9,769 nt of DNA from Bacillota bacterium (GTDB lineage Bacteria; Bacillota; Clostridia; Acetivibrionales; DTU013), in assembly GCA_023409615.1 (NCBI GenBank), contig JAEYRF010000143.1, positions 1-9,769 of the forward strand, read 5' to 3'. This document shows positions 7,896 to 9,769 of this stretch, in pieces. The notes under the pieces were generated by a model. The model searched no databases and was not told the DNA's origin. It was given only the letters and a program-made list of their open reading frames with translations. Within the stretch, counting starts at the first letter, position 1. Each line of letters starts with the position of its first letter. The position numbers and the translations under genes are program-made.

Positions 7896-7926
7896 GGTAG
7901 TATAAGTAAAAAAGCGGAGGTTACAT

Positions 7927-9769
7927 ATGAAATACGGTTATTTTGATGATGTAAATAGAGAATATGTCATTACAACTCCGGAAACACCCAATCCATGGAT
8001 AAATTATTCTGGCAACCAGGAGTTTTTCTCACTCATTTCAAATACAGCAGGTGGCTATAGCTTCTACAAAGATGCAAGGCTTAGACGCATAACAAGATAT
8101 AGATATAATAGTGTGCCGATCGACAGCGGCGGAAGATATTTCTACATACGTGATGAAAGCGGTGATTTTTGGTCACCCGGATGGGCTCCTGTCAAGAAGA
8201 CACTTGATAAATATACATGCCGGCATGGTCTTGGCTATACCCGTATATCAGGAGAGAGGGGCGGGATTGCGGCTGAAGTGCTGCTTTTCGTGCCACAGAA
8301 TTTCAATGGTGAAATACAGAAGGTCTCCATCAAAAACACAAGCAGCGGAGTTAAGAAGCTTACTCTGTTTTCATTCATGGAGTGGTGCTTATGGAATGCT
8401 TATGATGATATGACTAACTTCCAGAGAAACTTTAATACAGGCGAGATTGAATTAGAAAACAACACGATTTATCATAAGACGGAATACAGAGAAAGACGTA
8501 ACCATTACGCATTCTACTCTGTAAATGCTGATATAACAGGATTCGATACCGATCGCAATTCCTTTGTCGGACAATACAACGGTTTTGATGCCCCGCAGGC
8601 TGTCGTCAATGGCAAGTCCGGTAATTCAATGGCGGATGGATGGTCACCAGTTGCATCACATAGCTTTGACATTACCCTCGCACCGGGAGAGATCAGAGAA
8701 CTCGTATTCCTGTTGGGTTATGTTGAAAACGCAGAGGATCAAAAATGGGAAGCACCTGGCGTCATTAATAAGAAAGCCGCAAAAGAGATGATAGCGAGAT
8801 TTTCCACAGTAAAACAGGTAGAGGATGCCTATACGGAACTAAAAAATTACTGGAACAGTCTTCTTTCAAAGTATACTGTAAATAGCCACGATGATAAGCT
8901 TAACCGGATGGTCAACATCTGGAACCAGTATCAGTGCATGGTTACCTTCAATATGTCCAGAAGCGCATCATATTTTGAATCCGGCATTGGACGTGGAATG
9001 GGCTTTAGAGACTCCAATCAGGATATACTTGGCTTTGTACATCAGATTCCATACAGGGCAAAGGAAAGGATACTTGATCTGGCAGCAACACAGTTAGAGG
9101 ATGGAGGTGCGTATCATCAGTATCAGCCGCTGACAAAGAAGGGGAATAACGAGATAGGCGGGAATTTCAATGATGATCCGCTGTGGCTCATAGCATCCAC
9201 TGCTGCATATATCAAGGAGACAGGTGATTTTGATATCCTGGAGGAGCAGGTACCCTTTGATAATGATCCTGCCAAAGCTGCGAACATGTTTGAGCATCTG
9301 CGCAGATCGTTCTATCATGTTGTTAACAATCTTGGACCTCACGGACTGCCGCTCATTGGCAGGGCAGACTGGAATGACTGTCTGAATCTCAACTGCTTCT
9401 CGACTGAACCCGACGAGTCATACCAGACGACTACAAGCAAGGACGGCAAGGTAGCAGAGTCAGTACTGATCGCCGGCATGTTCATCTTCATAGGAAACGA
9501 TTTTGTAAAGATATGCGAAAACATAAGCCTCTATGATGAAGCGAAAGCTGCAAAAGCCCACATCCAGAACATGAAGGATACTGTAATGAAATATGGTTTC
9601 GATGGAGAATGGTTTTTACGCGCCTATGACGACTTTGGCAATAAGGTCGGCAGCAAGGAAAATGAGGAAGGTAAGATATATATTGAAACTCAGGCCTTCT
9701 GTTCTATGGCTGAAATTGGCTTGGAAAGCGGCGCTCCTGTGAAGGCTTTGGATTCAGCATGGAAACACT
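7927..9769 (+). CDS. cbpA: Cellobiose phosphorylase, GH94 (3' truncated by window edge)
   Basis: The frame is open from ATG 7927 to the window end, giving 614 full codons of a protein normally near 810 residues. It starts MKYGYFDDVNREYVITTPET and continues with segments I recognise from clostridial cellobiose phosphorylase: NTAGGYSFYKDARLRRITRY, FWSPGWAPVKKTL, CRHGLGYTRI, NAYDDMTNFQRN, ESGIGRGMGFRDSNQD, HQYQPLTKKGNNEIG and IGRADWNDCLNLNCFST. The DWND stretch (481-484) lies where GH94 enzymes carry the catalytic acid Asp. The start has GGAGG at 7916-7920, 6 bases upstream. The cytosolic enzyme splits cellobiose with phosphate into glucose 1-phosphate and glucose, saving ATP. There is no signal peptide, as expected. 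A cellodextrin phosphorylase is less likely, because those enzymes are longer and differ in these segments. The phosphate-binding C-terminal part is mostly outside the window. Confidence 0.96.
   Translation, partial: MKYGYFDDVNREYVITTPETPNPWINYSGNQEFFSLISNTAGGYSFYKDARLRRITRYRYNSVPIDSGGRYFYIRDESGDFWSPGWAPVKKTLDKYTCRHGLGYTRISGERGGIAAEVLLFVPQNFNGEIQKVSIKNTSSGVKKLTLFSFMEWCLWNAYDDMTNFQRNFNTGEIELENNTIYHKTEYRERRNHYAFYSVNADITGFDTDRNSFVGQYNGFDAPQAVVNGKSGNSMADGWSPVASHSFDITLAPGEIRELVFLLGYVENAEDQKWEAPGVINKKAAKEMIARFSTVKQVEDAYTELKNYWNSLLSKYTVNSHDDKLNRMVNIWNQYQCMVTFNMSRSASYFESGIGRGMGFRDSNQDILGFVHQIPYRAKERILDLAATQLEDGGAYHQYQPLTKKGNNEIGGNFNDDPLWLIASTAAYIKETGDFDILEEQVPFDNDPAKAANMFEHLRRSFYHVVNNLGPHGLPLIGRADWNDCLNLNCFSTEPDESYQTTTSKDGKVAESVLIAGMFIFIGNDFVKICENISLYDEAKAAKAHIQNMKDTVMKYGFDGEWFLRAYDDFGNKVGSKENEEGKIYIETQAFCSMAEIGLESGAPVKALDSAWKH

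Noticed and set aside
8111..9524. Several open frames of 60-100 codons on both strands within the phosphorylase gene.
   Set aside because: The phosphorylase frame is continuous and clearly recognisable across the whole stretch; the others lack binding sites and family features.

Overview
This window looks like a chromosomal segment from a cellulose- or cellobiose-using Clostridia member (Ruminiclostridium/Acetivibrio-like). The evidence is strong AGGAGG-type ribosome binding sites, moderately AT-rich DNA, a YesM/YesN-type sensor-regulator pair, LplB/YtcP-type sugar permeases, a lipoprotein sugar-binding protein, and a GH94 cellobiose phosphorylase that reads very close to the Clostridium thermocellum enzyme. 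All genes are on the + strand, and both ends of the window cut through a gene.

Layout. Positions 1-570 hold the C-terminal part of an ABC-type solute-binding protein. Positions 655-2487 encode a membrane histidine kinase, and 2465-4081, overlapping it, encode an AraC-type response regulator. A 159-base gap (4082-4240) follows, with repeats that could be operator sites and a hairpin that abuts the next ribosome binding site. Two sugar permeases come next (4241-5218 and 5245-6159), then a lipoprotein substrate-binding protein (6234-7784). A 142-base spacer carries a 12-bp-arm GC-rich hairpin and a TATAAT box. Cellobiose phosphorylase starts at 7927 and runs off the end.

How it works together (inference from order and families). 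The first binding protein, the kinase and the regulator probably form a three-component sensor for an extracellular cello-oligosaccharide. The regulator would switch on the downstream unit: two permeases and a binding protein that import the sugar, and a phosphorylase that splits cellobiose with phosphate into glucose 1-phosphate and glucose. No ATP-binding subunit is encoded here, so a shared MsmK-type ATPase elsewhere is expected. The order (binding protein, kinase, regulator; permease, permease, binding protein, phosphorylase) matches, as I recall it, the seven-gene cua/cbpA cluster of Ruminiclostridium cellulolyticum. Gene symbols are borrowed from it.

I therefore do not think the window holds a wholly new system. 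The points most worth a second look are the non-coding signals: the repeats before the transporter operon, the hairpin and putative promoter before the phosphorylase, and a diverged 20-bp tandem duplication over the stop codon of the first gene.
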